From Stenotrophomonas sp. MYb238 (lineage in GTDB: Bacteria; Pseudomonadota; Gammaproteobacteria; Xanthomonadales; Xanthomonadaceae): DNA of 64,000 nt. The notes beneath the pieces were generated by a model, which worked only from the letters and a program-made list of their open reading frames with translations, had not been told where the DNA came from and did not search any database. The position numbers and the translations under genes are program-made. Positions 1 to 8,808 of the stretch are shown piece after piece. Within the stretch, counting starts at the first letter, position 1. Each line of letters starts with the position of its first letter. The stretch lies in contig NZ_WIDL01000013.1 of assembly GCF_009496535.1 (NCBI RefSeq), positions 1-64,000 on the forward strand, in the 5' to 3' direction.

Positions 1-35
1 TGCCCGTTCCGCTTCCGCCCCCACCCACGGCACCC

Positions 36-1403
36 ATGGCCCTGCACCTGTACAACACCCTGACGCGGCAGCTGGAGCCGTTCGCCCCGCTGGACCCGGC
101 CGCTCCGACCATGTACGTGTGCGGGCCCACCGTCTACAACTACGTGCATATCGGCAACGCCCGCGGCCCGGTGGTGTTCGGCGTGCTGGCCGGCCTGCTG
201 CGGCGGCGCTTCGGCACGCTGCGCTACGCGCGCAACATCACCGACGTGGACGACAAGATCAACGCCGCCGCCCGCGAACAGGGGGTGCCGATCTCGGCCA
301 TCACCGACCGCTTCGCCGCCGCCTACCGGGAGGACATGGCCGCGCTGGGCGTGGCGCCGCCGGACATCGAGCCGGAGGCCACCGCCCACATCCCGCACAT
401 CGTCGCCATGATCGAGGACCTGATCGCCGGCGGCCACGCCTACGCGGCCGAAGGCCACGTGCTGTTCTCGGTCGGCAGCTTCAAGGACTACGGCCGGCTG
501 TCGCGGCGCGATCCGGAGGAGATGCTGGCCGGCGCCCGCGTCGAGGTCGCGCCCTACAAGCGCGACGCCGGCGACTTCGTGCTGTGGAAGCCTTCCAGCG
601 ACGACCTGCCCGGCTGGGAGTCGCCATGGGGCCGCGGCCGCCCGGGCTGGCACATCGAATGCTCGGCGATGGCCGCCGCCCACCTGGGCGACACCATCGA
701 CATCCACGCCGGCGGCGTGGACCTGCAGTTCCCGCACCACGAGAACGAGATCGCGCAGAGCGAATGCGCCCACGGCGGGCGCACCTTCGCCCGCTTCTGG
801 CTGCACAACGGCATGCTCAACTTCGGCGGCGCCAAGATGAGCAAGTCGCTGGGCAACATCGAGCGTGTGCACGACCTGGTGCGCCAGCACCCGCCCGAGG
901 CGCTGCGCCATGCGCTGCTGTCGGCCCACTACCGGCAGCCGCTGGACTGGTCCGACGCGCTGATCGAGCAGTCGGTGCGCACCCTGGACCGGCTCTACGG
1001 CACCCTGCGCGACCTGGGCGAGGACCCGGTCGAGGCGACCATTCCGGCCGCGGTGGAAGCCGCGCTGGAGGACGACCTCAACACCCCGCTGGCGCTGGCC
1101 GAGGTGGCGCGCATCGCCGGCGAGGCGCGCAAGGCCGAAAGCGCGCACGACAAGGCGCGCCTGAAGAGCGAGCTGCTCGGCGCCGGCCTGGCGCTGGGCC
1201 TGCTGCAGCAGGCGCCGGCGGCGTGGTTCGGCCGCGGTGCGGACGCCGGCGACGACGCCCGCATCCAGGCCCTGATCGATGAGCGCATCGCCGCCAAGCA
1301 GGCGCGCGACTTCGCCCGCGCCGATGCCATCCGCGACCAGCTGGCCGCCGAGAACATCGTGCTGGAGGACACGCCGCAGGGCGTGCGCTGGAAGCGCGGC
1401 TGA
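36..1403 (+). CDS. cysS: Cysteinyl-tRNA synthetase
   Basis: Class I aminoacyl-tRNA synthetase that attaches cysteine to tRNA-Cys in the cytoplasm. The product has 455 residues, close to the roughly 460 usual for the family. HIGN at 38-41 is the HIGH signature and KMSKS lies at 267-271. The zinc ligands that select cysteine thiol are present as Cys29, Cys209, His234 and Glu238 (inside HHENE). The C-terminal anticodon-binding region is complete and ends in a run of basic residues. The start is the first ATG in the window; the promoter lies mostly outside. It is followed by a 220-bp spacer and sufE on the same strand. Confidence 0.97.
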   Translation: MALHLYNTLTRQLEPFAPLDPAAPTMYVCGPTVYNYVHIGNARGPVVFGVLAGLLRRRFGTLRYARNITDVDDKINAAAREQGVPISAITDRFAAAYREDMAALGVAPPDIEPEATAHIPHIVAMIEDLIAGGHAYAAEGHVLFSVGSFKDYGRLSRRDPEEMLAGARVEVAPYKRDAGDFVLWKPSSDDLPGWESPWGRGRPGWHIECSAMAAAHLGDTIDIHAGGVDLQFPHHENEIAQSECAHGGRTFARFWLHNGMLNFGGAKMSKSLGNIERVHDLVRQHPPEALRHALLSAHYRQPLDWSDALIEQSVRTLDRLYGTLRDLGEDPVEATIPAAVEAALEDDLNTPLALAEVARIAGEARKAESAHDKARLKSELLGAGLALGLLQQAPAAWFGRGADAGDDARIQALIDERIAAKQARDFARADAIRDQLAAENIVLEDTPQGVRWKRG

Positions 1404-1623
1404 TGCCCCCGTCTCCCATAGGGAGTCGCATTGCCAGGATTGTCAATGCGCATGGCGAAGCTGCCCGAAGGAGAAGCATGAGTAAGGATGTGCCGAATGC
1501 TGGTGGCGCGCAGTGTCGGATGAGGGTTCGGTTGGCTCCTCCCTATCCGAACCCTCAATGACTTCGCTCGCCCCTCACCCCAACCCCTCTCCCGACGGGA
1601 GAGGGGCTCAACACAGAACCCAG
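1404..1623. repeat. Spacer with GC-rich palindromic repeat
   Basis: This spacer between cysS and sufE has no supported gene. At 1584-1606 a perfect 10-bp stem (CCCCTCTCCC, loop GAC, GGGAGAGGGG) sits in a longer motif starting near 1571. That motif is a common intergenic palindrome in proteobacteria. It can be read as a fused N-terminal extension of SufE, which I reject. Confidence 0.6.
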
Positions 1624-2064
1624 ATGACCGACTCCCCCTTCCCCCTCGAAGCCACCGCCGCCGAAGCGCAGGCCGCGATCGCCGACGAGTTCTCCTTCTT
1701 TGGCGACTGGTCCGAGCGCTACCAGTACCTGATCGACCTCGGCCGCAAGCTGCCGGCCTTCCCGGAGGCGTGGAAGACCGAGGAACACCGCCTGCACGGC
1801 TGCCAGTCGATGGTCTGGATCGTGCCCGAGGGCAATGCCGAGCGGCTGGCGTTCCATGCCATCAGCGACTCGGCCATCGTCTCCGGGCTGATCTACCTGG
1901 CCCTGCGCGTCTATTCGGGCCGCTCCGCCGCCGAGATCCTGGCCACCGAGCCTGACTACGTCGCCGCCATCGGCCTGGCCCGGCACCTCTCGCCGACCCG
2001 CAGCAACGGGCTGGCGGCGATGCTGTCCTTCATCCGCGACACCGCGCGGTCGCAGCAGTCGTGA
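1624..2064 (+). CDS. sufE: SufE-family cysteine desulfurase sulfur acceptor
   Basis: Predicted SufE/CsdE protein of 146 residues that accepts persulfide sulfur from a cysteine desulfurase for Fe-S cluster assembly. The acceptor is Cys60 in the signature HRLHGCQSMVW. Length fits the family (about 140). The frame is open upstream to 1513, but that extension translates the palindromic repeat, so the ATG at 1624 is preferred. No sufS or sufBCD neighbour is visible, so the partner desulfurase is encoded elsewhere. Its TGA overlaps the GTG start of the following MFS gene, suggesting translational coupling. Confidence 0.9.
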   Translation: MTDSPFPLEATAAEAQAAIADEFSFFGDWSERYQYLIDLGRKLPAFPEAWKTEEHRLHGCQSMVWIVPEGNAERLAFHAISDSAIVSGLIYLALRVYSGRSAAEILATEPDYVAAIGLARHLSPTRSNGLAAMLSFIRDTARSQQS

Positions 2065-3305
2065 CCGCCGGCGCCGCCGATGCCGGCATGGGTGCGCTGC
2101 TGCGCCAGGCCGGCTTCGTGCAGCTGCTGGCCTACCGCATCACCGCGATGCTGTCCTACCAGATCGTCGCGGTCACGGTCGGCTGGCACATCTACGAGAT
2201 CACCCGCAATCCGTTCTCGCTGGGCCTGATCGGCCTGGCCGAAGTACTGCCCTATTTCTGCGTGGCGCCGTTCGCCGGCTACCTGGTGGACCACCTGCCG
2301 CGCCGCCGGCTGGGCATGGCCGCCAGCCTCGGGCTGGTCGCCACCGCCGCCATCCTGTGCGCGGTGGCGCTGGGCGGATTGCCGTTCCAGGGCGTGTGGC
2401 CGATCTACCTGGCCATCGCGCTGACCGGCATGGTCCGCGCGTTCCTGTCGCCCATCTACAACGCGCTGTTCGCACGCGTGCTGGCCCGCGGACAGTACGC
2501 GCGCGGCGCCGGGTTCGGCAGCGTGGTGTTCCAGGCCGGCATGGTGCTCGGCCCGGCGCTGGGCGGCGTGCTGGTCGGCTGGGGCGGCAAGGGGCTGGCC
2601 TATGGCGTGGCCGCATCGATGGCGCTGCTGGCCGTGATCGCGCTGGCCATGCTGCGGGTGCAGGAAGCGCCGCCGCCGCAGACCCGCGCACCGATCTTCG
2701 CCAGCATCGCCGAGGGCGCGCGCTTCGTGCTGTCCACCCCGGTGATGCTCGGCGCGATGGCGCTGGACATGTTCTCGGTGCTGCTCGGCGGCGTGGTGGC
2801 GATGCTGCCGGCCTTCATCCATGAAATCCTGCACTACGGCCCGGAAGGCCTGGGCATCCTGCGCGCGGCGCCGGCGCTGGGATCAGTCTGCGTGGGCCTG
2901 TGGCTGGCGCGCCATCCCCTGCACCGCAACGCCGGCCGCGTGCTGCTGTATGCGGTGGCCGGCTTCGGCCTGTGCGTGATCGGCTTCGGCCTGTCGCGCG
3001 GCTTCTGGCTGTCGGCGGCGATCCTGCTGTTCTACGGCGCCTTCGACGGCGTGTCAGTGGTGGTGCGCTCGACCATCCTGCAGTTGGCCACGCCCGACGA
3101 GATGCGCGGCCGGGTGTCCTCCATCAACGGCATCTTCATCAGCTCGTCCAACGAGCTGGGCGCGTTCTACGCCGGCACCATGGCGCGGCTGCTGGGGCTG
3201 GTGCCGGCGGTGGTGATCGGCGGCTGCGCGGTGCTGGGCGTGGCCGGCGTCACCGCGTGGAAGAACCCGACGCTGCGGCGGTTGAACCTGCGCGACCTGC
3301 AGTAG
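2061..3305 (+). CDS. MFS transporter, EntS-like exporter
   Basis: Predicted 12-helix major facilitator of 414 residues in the inner membrane. Hydrophobic segments alternate with short loops through the whole length. Between helices 2 and 3 is the loop GYLVDHLPRRRLG, which corresponds to the conserved MFS motif G-x3-D-x2-G-R-R. The best general match by eye is the MFS_3/EntS group of exporters. The substrate is unknown. Start is GTG, overlapping the sufE stop by four bases (GTGA). The coupling with sufE seems positional rather than a known functional link. Confidence 0.85.
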   Translation: MTAGAADAGMGALLRQAGFVQLLAYRITAMLSYQIVAVTVGWHIYEITRNPFSLGLIGLAEVLPYFCVAPFAGYLVDHLPRRRLGMAASLGLVATAAILCAVALGGLPFQGVWPIYLAIALTGMVRAFLSPIYNALFARVLARGQYARGAGFGSVVFQAGMVLGPALGGVLVGWGGKGLAYGVAASMALLAVIALAMLRVQEAPPPQTRAPIFASIAEGARFVLSTPVMLGAMALDMFSVLLGGVVAMLPAFIHEILHYGPEGLGILRAAPALGSVCVGLWLARHPLHRNAGRVLLYAVAGFGLCVIGFGLSRGFWLSAAILLFYGAFDGVSVVVRSTILQLATPDEMRGRVSSINGIFISSSNELGAFYAGTMARLLGLVPAVVIGGCAVLGVAGVTAWKNPTLRRLNLRDLQ

Positions 3306-3306
3306 C

Positions 3307-4188
3307 TCAGAACAACCCCGGCTGCGGCGCGTCGGCGACCGGCGTGCGCAGTTCCGGCAAGTCCGGCAGGCGCTCGCGCAGCAGCGCATGGAAGCGCAGC
3401 GCCTGCCCGGCAGCGAGGCGGTTGTCCGGGGTATGCAGGAACACGTACGGCGCCAGTCCCCGCTCGATCCAGCCGGCGACGCGCTCGACCCACGGCAGCA
3501 GCCAGCCCTGGTTCGCCTCCAGGTCCGGCCCGCCGATGAAACGGACCTGGGGGCTGCTGCTGAAGGCCGTCGCCCGTACCGGCAACCGCGGCTTCTTCGA
3601 CTGCGCGTGCCGCACGGCCGGATCGTCGGCGGCGCAGGCGAACAGCGCACGCGAATCCAGGCAGATGCGCTCCACGCCGCGCGCATGCAGCAGCCGGTTG
3701 AGCGCGCGTTCTTCCGTGCCGCGCGCGAAGAACGCCGGGTGGCGCACTTCCACGGCCACCTCGCGCGCGGCGACGTGTTCCAGCCACGCTTCCAGCTCGT
3801 CCAACCGTTCCGGACCGAAGCCGGCCGGCAGTTGCAGCCACAGCGGCGCGACACGGGCGCCCAGCGGCGCCAGCAGCGCAAGGAAATCCTGCGTGGCCTG
3901 CAGGCGCTCGCGCAGGTCGCCCTCGTGGCTGATGTCGCGCGGCAGCTTGGCGCAGAAGCGGAAGTCCTCCGGCATCGCCTCCGCCCAGCGCTGTACCGTC
4001 GCGACCGCGGGCCGGGCATGGAAGGTGGTGTTGCCCTCCACCGCGTTGAAGGCGCGCACGTAGTGGCCCAGGCTCTCGCCCTGCCGCAGATCGGCCGGGT
4101 AGAAACCGCCGCGCCATGCCGGCTCGTTCCACGAGGGGCAACCGAGGCGATAGGGCAGGCGTTGGGGCATGTTCACGGCGGCGGGCAT
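3307..4188 (-). CDS. DUF72 (YecE-like) protein
   Basis: Cytoplasmic protein of 293 residues in the DUF72/YecE family, a TIM-barrel-like group of unproven function. The N-terminal signature (YRLGCPSWNEPAWRGGFYP, then FNAVEGNTTFHARP) and the block RFCAKLPRDISHEG are typical. An alternative start 18 bases downstream (MPQRLPYRLG) is equally possible. It converges on the MFS gene with only one base between the stops. Confidence 0.85.
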   Translation of the reverse strand: MPAAVNMPQRLPYRLGCPSWNEPAWRGGFYPADLRQGESLGHYVRAFNAVEGNTTFHARPAVATVQRWAEAMPEDFRFCAKLPRDISHEGDLRERLQATQDFLALLAPLGARVAPLWLQLPAGFGPERLDELEAWLEHVAAREVAVEVRHPAFFARGTEERALNRLLHARGVERICLDSRALFACAADDPAVRHAQSKKPRLPVRATAFSSSPQVRFIGGPDLEANQGWLLPWVERVAGWIERGLAPYVFLHTPDNRLAAGQALRFHALLRERLPDLPELRTPVADAPQPGLF

Positions 4189-4327
4189 CGAGGGATGCCA
4201 AGTCTAGGCCGCCCGACTCGCAGCGGCTGCGACATTTCCTGCACCTCACGCCCGAGCCGGGCCGGGTCCGGCGAATGCAGGCCAGCTCCGGCATGCGGCG
4301 CTGCAAGCCGCCGCCATGGGCGGCAGG

Positions 4328-5260
4328 CTACCGGCCCATGGAGTCGCGCCGGATCAACTCCAGCCCCTCGTGGTAGGACGTCACCGCAAATTCCGGGAAG
4401 CGGCGCTTGAACTTCGTGGAATCGAAGAGGTTGTCGTGCGCGTAGCGCGGCAGCAGTTCCCGCAGCTCGCGCAGCTGCCGGGAGAAGAGGCCGGCGGCGA
4501 TCAGCGTCCACTTGCCAACGACGGTGCAGGACGGCGCCTGGCCGAAGACCTCGCAGGCCATGCCGGCGAACTGCCTGTAAGTCGGCCGGTCGTCGCAGCA
4601 GGGCAGGTGCCAGGTCTGTCCCCAGGCATCGGGCGCATTGCCGAGCGCGGCCAGCGCACGGCTCGCATCGGGCGTCCAGATCAGGGTGCGCAGCCTGTCC
4701 TCGCGCACCGGCACGCGCGGCGTCTTTCCGGCCTTGAGCCTGTCGATGACCAGCGCGTTGGTGAAGCTCTGCGTCCTGCCGGGACCATAGAACTCAGGCG
4801 CCCGGCCGATCAGCACGGGCATGTCCGCGCACGCCATCTCCTCGAGCACCATCGACGCCATCGTCGCGCGCACCCTGCCCTTGCGTCCGACCGGCGCGAA
4901 CGCCGTCGCCTCGGTCTGCGGCCGATCGTCCTGCGGGTACATGTAGGTGTTGTCGAAATAGGCGAAACCGGCGCCCGCCGCCCGGCTCGCATCCAGGGCA
5001 TTCCTCAGCATCGCCGGAAACTGCCGTTCCCACAGCGACGTGTCCGGCGGCAGGCCCGCCGTGAAGTAGACGACGCTGCTGCCCTTGACCGCGGCGGCGG
5101 TCTGCGCCGCGTCGAGGAGATCGGCGGCCACCGTCGTGTCGTCGTCGTTCACCTTGCGCGGATGGCGGCTCACCAGCCGCAGTTCGTCGGTGAAGCCGCG
5201 CCGCAGCTCGCGCGCCAGTTCCACGGCGATCTGGCCGTTCGCGCCCAATATCGTCTGCAT
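4328..5260 (-). CDS. NAD(P)-dependent epimerase/reductase of the atypical SDR type
   Basis: Soluble Rossmann-fold protein of 310 residues. The dinucleotide motif GANGQIA is close to the N-terminus, followed by VVYFTAGL and the NTYMYP segment; this is the pattern of extended or atypical SDRs such as NAD-dependent epimerase/dehydratases. The canonical YxxxK is not obvious, so the chemistry is uncertain. Transcribed away from the MerR gene. Its promoter, with a 19-bp spacer filled by a dyad at 5303-5324, strongly suggests it is a target of that MerR protein. With the DJ-1 gene it may form a small stress or electrophile response. Confidence 0.85.
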   Translation of the reverse strand: MQTILGANGQIAVELARELRRGFTDELRLVSRHPRKVNDDDTTVAADLLDAAQTAAAVKGSSVVYFTAGLPPDTSLWERQFPAMLRNALDASRAAGAGFAYFDNTYMYPQDDRPQTEATAFAPVGRKGRVRATMASMVLEEMACADMPVLIGRAPEFYGPGRTQSFTNALVIDRLKAGKTPRVPVREDRLRTLIWTPDASRALAALGNAPDAWGQTWHLPCCDDRPTYRQFAGMACEVFGQAPSCTVVGKWTLIAAGLFSRQLRELRELLPRYAHDNLFDSTKFKRRFPEFAVTSYHEGLELIRRDSMGR

Positions 5261-5296
5261 TGATCCTCCGATGAGCGGGGTTGGAATAGCGGCACG

Positions 5297-5327
5297 AGGC
5301 TAACCTTGAAGTAAAGTTCAAGGTCAA
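5297..5327 (-). promoter_or_regulatory. MerR-type promoter for the epimerase gene
   Basis: On the minus strand TTGACC (5327-5322) and TAGCCT (5302-5297) are separated by exactly 19 bp, the over-long spacing that MerR-family activators correct. The spacer contains a perfect dyad, ACCTTGAA-N6-TTCAAGGT (5303-5324), overlapping the -35 edge. A near copy lies before the DJ-1 gene. Confidence 0.75.
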
Positions 5328-5352
5328 ATCCCTGCCCTGGAGCACCGCCGGC

Positions 5353-5826
5353 ATGAAGATCGGGGAACTTGCCGAGCGCACCGGCCTGGCACCTTCGCGC
5401 ATCCGCTTCTATGAGCGCATCGGCCTGCTGAAGGCGGTCGAACGCCAGGCCAACGGCTACCGCCGCTATCCCGAGGGGGCGGTGCTGGCGTTGCAGTTGA
5501 TCGCGACCGCGCAGCGGGCGGGCTTCAGCCTGGACGAACTGCGCACGCTGCTGCCAGGCGACCCGGCGCGATGGGAGCACGGCACCGTGCTCGACGCGCT
5601 GCGCCGCAAGGTGGCCGACATCGAGGCGCTGCAGGCGCAACTGGCGCAGAGCAGGACGCAGCTGGTCGAACTGATCGGCCAGATCGAGGCGAAACCGCAG
5701 GACATGAGCTGTGAGGCCAACGCGCGGCGGGTGCTGTCGGGCATGCGCCTGGCGGAAACCGGCGGCGCGCCCGCCCCCACGGCCGCCCGCCGATCCGGAA
5801 CCGGCCGCGGGCCGGCCCGCCGCTAG
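5353..5826 (+). CDS. MerR-family transcriptional regulator
   Basis: DNA-binding regulator of 157 residues. The N-terminal winged helix has the MerR signature (MKIGELAERTGLAPSRIRFYE, then GLL and NGYRRYP), followed by a dimerisation coiled coil to about residue 120. One cysteine lies near residue 118, so a SoxR-type Fe-S cluster is excluded; the effector is unknown and could be a thiol-reactive compound. The C-terminus is Arg/Ala-rich and low complexity. Start ATG follows a GC-rich leader. Divergent from the epimerase gene and convergent with the DJ-1 gene. Both neighbours carry the same dyad promoter, so this protein probably controls them. Confidence 0.92.
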   Translation: MKIGELAERTGLAPSRIRFYERIGLLKAVERQANGYRRYPEGAVLALQLIATAQRAGFSLDELRTLLPGDPARWEHGTVLDALRRKVADIEALQAQLAQSRTQLVELIGQIEAKPQDMSCEANARRVLSGMRLAETGGAPAPTAARRSGTGRGPARR

Positions 5827-5832
5827 CCTCCC

Positions 5833-6519
5833 TCAGCCAAGCAGCGCCGCTACCCGTCCGGCGGTCGCCCTGGCCGACTGCGGGTTCTGGCCGGTCACCA
5901 GGCGGCCGTCGACCACCACCTTGGGAACGAACGGCAGCCACGCCTTCTGGTAAAGCGCGCCGCGCCCCTTCATTTCCTCCTCGGCGTTGTACGGCACCTT
6001 GCGGGCGACGCCGGCCAGCACCTCCTCCCGCCAGGAAAAGCCGGTAAGCCGGCGCCCGGCCACCAGCAGGGAGCCGTCGGACAGCCGCGTGTTCAGCAGG
6101 CCGCAATAGCCATGGCACACCGCCGAAACGACGCCGCCCCGTTCATGGATGTCGCGCGTGATGCGCTGCAGTTCCTGCGCGTCCGGGAAGTCCCACATGA
6201 CCGCGTGCCCGCCGGTGAAGTAGATCGCGTCGAAATCCGCCGCATCGATCCCGTCCGGCGGGGCCGTCGCCGACAGCAGCGCCATGCGCGTCGCGTCGGC
6301 CAGCCAAGCCTTCGCGGTGGCATCCAGGTTCGGCCATTTCAGCGACCGCGGCTCCAGTGGCGAGACGCCGCCGGCCGGGCTCACCAACTGCTGCTCATAG
6401 CCCCGCGCGGCGAACACCTGCCAGGCATGGGTCAGCTCCGACAGCCACAGGCCGGTCGGATGGATGCCGTCGCCATAGCGGGCGACGTTGCTGACTACGT
6501 GCAGGATGCGTCGGGGCAT
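5833..6519 (-). CDS. DJ-1/PfpI (type 1 glutamine amidotransferase-like) protein
   Basis: Protein of 228 residues in the DJ-1/PfpI superfamily (Hsp31/glyoxalase III-like group). The nucleophile elbow is AVCHGYCG, with the first Cys as candidate nucleophile, and GGHAVMWDFP precedes it. These features fit a glyoxalase, deglycase or chaperone-type member, which often responds to electrophiles. The ATG at 6519 is chosen because AAGGAGGG lies seven bases upstream; a longer frame to 6702 lacks support. It ends six bases from the convergent MerR gene and has a MerR-type promoter 24 bases upstream. Confidence 0.9.
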   Translation of the reverse strand: MPRRILHVVSNVARYGDGIHPTGLWLSELTHAWQVFAARGYEQQLVSPAGGVSPLEPRSLKWPNLDATAKAWLADATRMALLSATAPPDGIDAADFDAIYFTGGHAVMWDFPDAQELQRITRDIHERGGVVSAVCHGYCGLLNTRLSDGSLLVAGRRLTGFSWREEVLAGVARKVPYNAEEEMKGRGALYQKAWLPFVPKVVVDGRLVTGQNPQSARATAGRVAALLG

Positions 6520-6542
6520 GCGCGGACCCTCCTTGAAAGCGA

Positions 6543-6573
6543 ACCCTAACCTTGAAGCGGCATTGAAGGTCAA
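6543..6573 (-). promoter_or_regulatory. MerR-type promoter for the DJ-1/PfpI gene
   Basis: On the minus strand TTGACC (6573-6568) and TAGGGT (6548-6543) are 19 bp apart. The spacer holds ACCTTGAA-N6-TTGAAGGT (6549-6570), the same dyad as at 5303-5324 with one position altered in one arm. The -35 hexamer is identical in both promoters. Confidence 0.72.
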
Positions 6574-7477
6574 GCGGCCGCCGGCGGAAGCCGCGGCGAC
6601 GCGGCCCCGGAAAATCCGCCTGGATCGGCTGCATCGCGGCGCTTCGGGCGCAGCGTCGGGTGTGCGAAACGGCACGCCGGATCGTCCGCATGAAACCGCC
6701 AAGAACGCACGCGGAATGAAACATCTTTCCCGAATGCGCCCCGACCTCTCCCTGTCGTCCTTGCGCGCGCGGGAAAGGGCGCGGGCCGCACAAAGAAAAA
6801 CCCCGCGCAGGGCGCGGGGCTGATGTGGGCAGCGAGGCGGCCGGGACTCAGTCGCCCTGCTGACACGACATAGGATCGGTGACGTCCCCCCCTACTTCCC
6901 TTCCCCAGCCATATGCAAAAACCGCCAAGAAACGCAGGTTTCTGCATATAACTTGGAAAAGATCAGCACCGAATGCAGGCTACTGACAGATTACGTAAAT
7001 AGGCCGCCGAACAGATCGAAACCCCGTTCCAGTTCGTCTGGCTATAAGGGGTACTTCCTCTAGAAGCCCCCATATTTCCCCGCGTCACCCACTCCATTGC
7101 TGTCAGCAGAACGATCATTGGTCATGCGGGAATCTGCGTACTGCGGCCAGCAGCGAAATATGCTGTCCCTGTGTTGACTGCCATTCGGCGCCAAATGAGG
7201 TCCAAAGCCTGCTGGGCTACGGATAAAAGTCCGATTGGGATCGCGGGACTGGCTCACTCGTAAGTGATGCATTTTTGAGGCAACTACCGGCCAGAAGCGG
7301 ACATTGCGGGCGATTAATCTCCTCCGTCCCCCATATCTACTCGAGGCGCGAGGTGCAGCCAGCGAGCCCGATGGCGGCACGCTGGGACGCCTCTGACATC
7401 ACCCCTTGGAACAGGGATATTTCGGGTCTGGATTGGCCAACGGGTTTAGGGCACGATCTTGACTACGGAGGACGGCC
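6574..7477. other. Gene-free junction between core DNA and island
   Basis: No supported coding region in about 900 bp. GC content falls by eye from about 6890 onward, which I take as the left island edge. It holds an orphan minus-strand terminator (6792-6820) and an imperfect 13-bp dyad (ATATGCAAAAACC at 6911-6923, GGTTTCTGCATAT at 6937-6949). The loop of that dyad is part of AAACCGCCAAGAAACGCA, nearly repeated at 6693-6709. No tRNA, tmRNA or attachment duplication was recognised. Confidence 0.5.
6792..6820 (-). terminator. Orphan rho-independent terminator
   Basis: Reading the minus strand, the stem CCCCGCGC-CCT-GCGCGGGG is followed by TTTTTCTTTG. No gene reads into it from the right on this strand, so it may end a small RNA or be the remnant of a gene displaced by the island. 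Confidence 0.6.
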
Positions 7478-8683
7478 ATGGTCATGAAGTTCAACGGAAA
7501 GCCGTTCAAGGCCGGCGATTTCCAGAAGGCGTTGCATAAGGCAACCGCAAAGCTCGTGGGCGACCATCTGCGCGAACGGGTGTCTTCCGTTCGCGATCCG
7601 GAAACGGGAGGGTTTGCGACCGTCATCGTCGATGGCGAAGGTCTGGACGACATGAGCCTGCGTATCGAAGGGACACCCGCCGTCCTAGATCAAGTACGCC
7701 AAGACCTTGGTGTGGAGACCGACGTGGAAGATCGAGAGCTCGAGCAGGCTAGCGCAGAGGTTCCGCCGAAGGTCTTCCTGAGCTTCGGCTGGGAGGATCG
7801 CGACCTAGCGGGACGAATTGCCGACGCCTTGCAAAGGCATGGCATATCGACGTGGTGGTCGGAATGGGAGATCAAGGCGGGAGAGAGCCTGCGCCGCAAG
7901 ATCGATCAGGGCATCGGCGGTTGCACACATTTCATCGCCCTGCTCACACCTACGTCGATCAATCGGCCCTGGGTACAGGAGGAGATGGACGCCGGCTTCG
8001 TCCAGAAGGTCGGCCGGGGAGCGACGTTCATCGGCTTGCGCCATGGGCTGGAGGCGTCCCGGCTGCCGCCGCTGCTGGCTGGTTCGCTTTCGCCCGAGAT
8101 CGACCAGGACCTGACCCAGATCCAGCAGTTGATCAACGACATCCACGGCGTCTCCCGCAAGCCCGAACTGGGGCCAGCCCCTTCCCTGAACTCGCTGCCG
8201 AAGACCCGGTACACGGCGGCGGCGATGGCGATCGCCGAACACTTCGTCAACCAAAGCCGCAACGGGGAGTTCGGCGACGTCACCAGCGACGAGGAACGCA
8301 TCGCGGAGCGCACCTCGTTGTCCCGCGAAGACGTCATCGACGCACTCCACGAGCTCAGGCGCTGGCTCAAGATCGGCTATGGCTCGGTGTTGGTCCGCGA
8401 AACGTTCTATGCCGAGTTCGACCGCTATTGGAAGCCCTGGATCCCCGCCGATGACGCACTCAGGCTCGCCGCGGACCTCGTCAACGATGCCGACTTCCCC
8501 AGCGCCCCGGAGCAGATCGCCCAACGGTATGGCTGGGAGCCGCGGCGCCTGAACCCTGCCATGGCCTATCTGGAAGAACGCGACACGGTGAAGTTGTCGA
8601 AAGCCCTTGCGACCAACCCTTACATCGGCTTCGAGATTCGGCGCACCGACGCGACCAGGCGGTTCGTCCGCAGCCGCGCCTGA
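7478..8683 (+). CDS. TIR-domain protein with unusual flanking domains
   Basis: Protein of 401 residues. A TIR domain covers about 97-225: KVFLSFGWEDRDLAGRIADA is the first strand and helix, STWWSEWEIKAGESL the BB-loop region, and RPWVQEEM (163-170) matches the helix carrying the catalytic glutamate of NAD-cleaving TIRs (Glu168 or Glu169). Residues 1-90 form a small unrecognised alpha/beta domain. Residues about 235-400 look like two winged-helix-like units. Many bacterial TIRs are NADases in antiphage or conflict systems; activity here is inferred. GGAGGA five bases before the ATG supports this start. It stands alone on the plus strand at the island's left end. Confidence 0.85.
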   Translation: MVMKFNGKPFKAGDFQKALHKATAKLVGDHLRERVSSVRDPETGGFATVIVDGEGLDDMSLRIEGTPAVLDQVRQDLGVETDVEDRELEQASAEVPPKVFLSFGWEDRDLAGRIADALQRHGISTWWSEWEIKAGESLRRKIDQGIGGCTHFIALLTPTSINRPWVQEEMDAGFVQKVGRGATFIGLRHGLEASRLPPLLAGSLSPEIDQDLTQIQQLINDIHGVSRKPELGPAPSLNSLPKTRYTAAAMAIAEHFVNQSRNGEFGDVTSDEERIAERTSLSREDVIDALHELRRWLKIGYGSVLVRETFYAEFDRYWKPWIPADDALRLAADLVNDADFPSAPEQIAQRYGWEPRRLNPAMAYLEERDTVKLSKALATNPYIGFEIRRTDATRRFVRSRA

Positions 8684-8808
8684 GGCGCGCGGACGTGCAC
8701 GCCGTCAGGGGTTCTTCTCCCTGGAGCTTCGCGGCGACCTCGTGAACCCGACAGAAGAGCGCGATCGATAGCGACGGCTCGCCGCCGGGCGACCCGCCAG
8801 CGACGCCG

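Noticed and set aside
6820-6960. Possible tmRNA, 4.5S, 6S or RNase P RNA before the orphan terminator
   Set aside because: I compared with the motifs I know of these RNAs and found no match; a covariance-model search would be needed.
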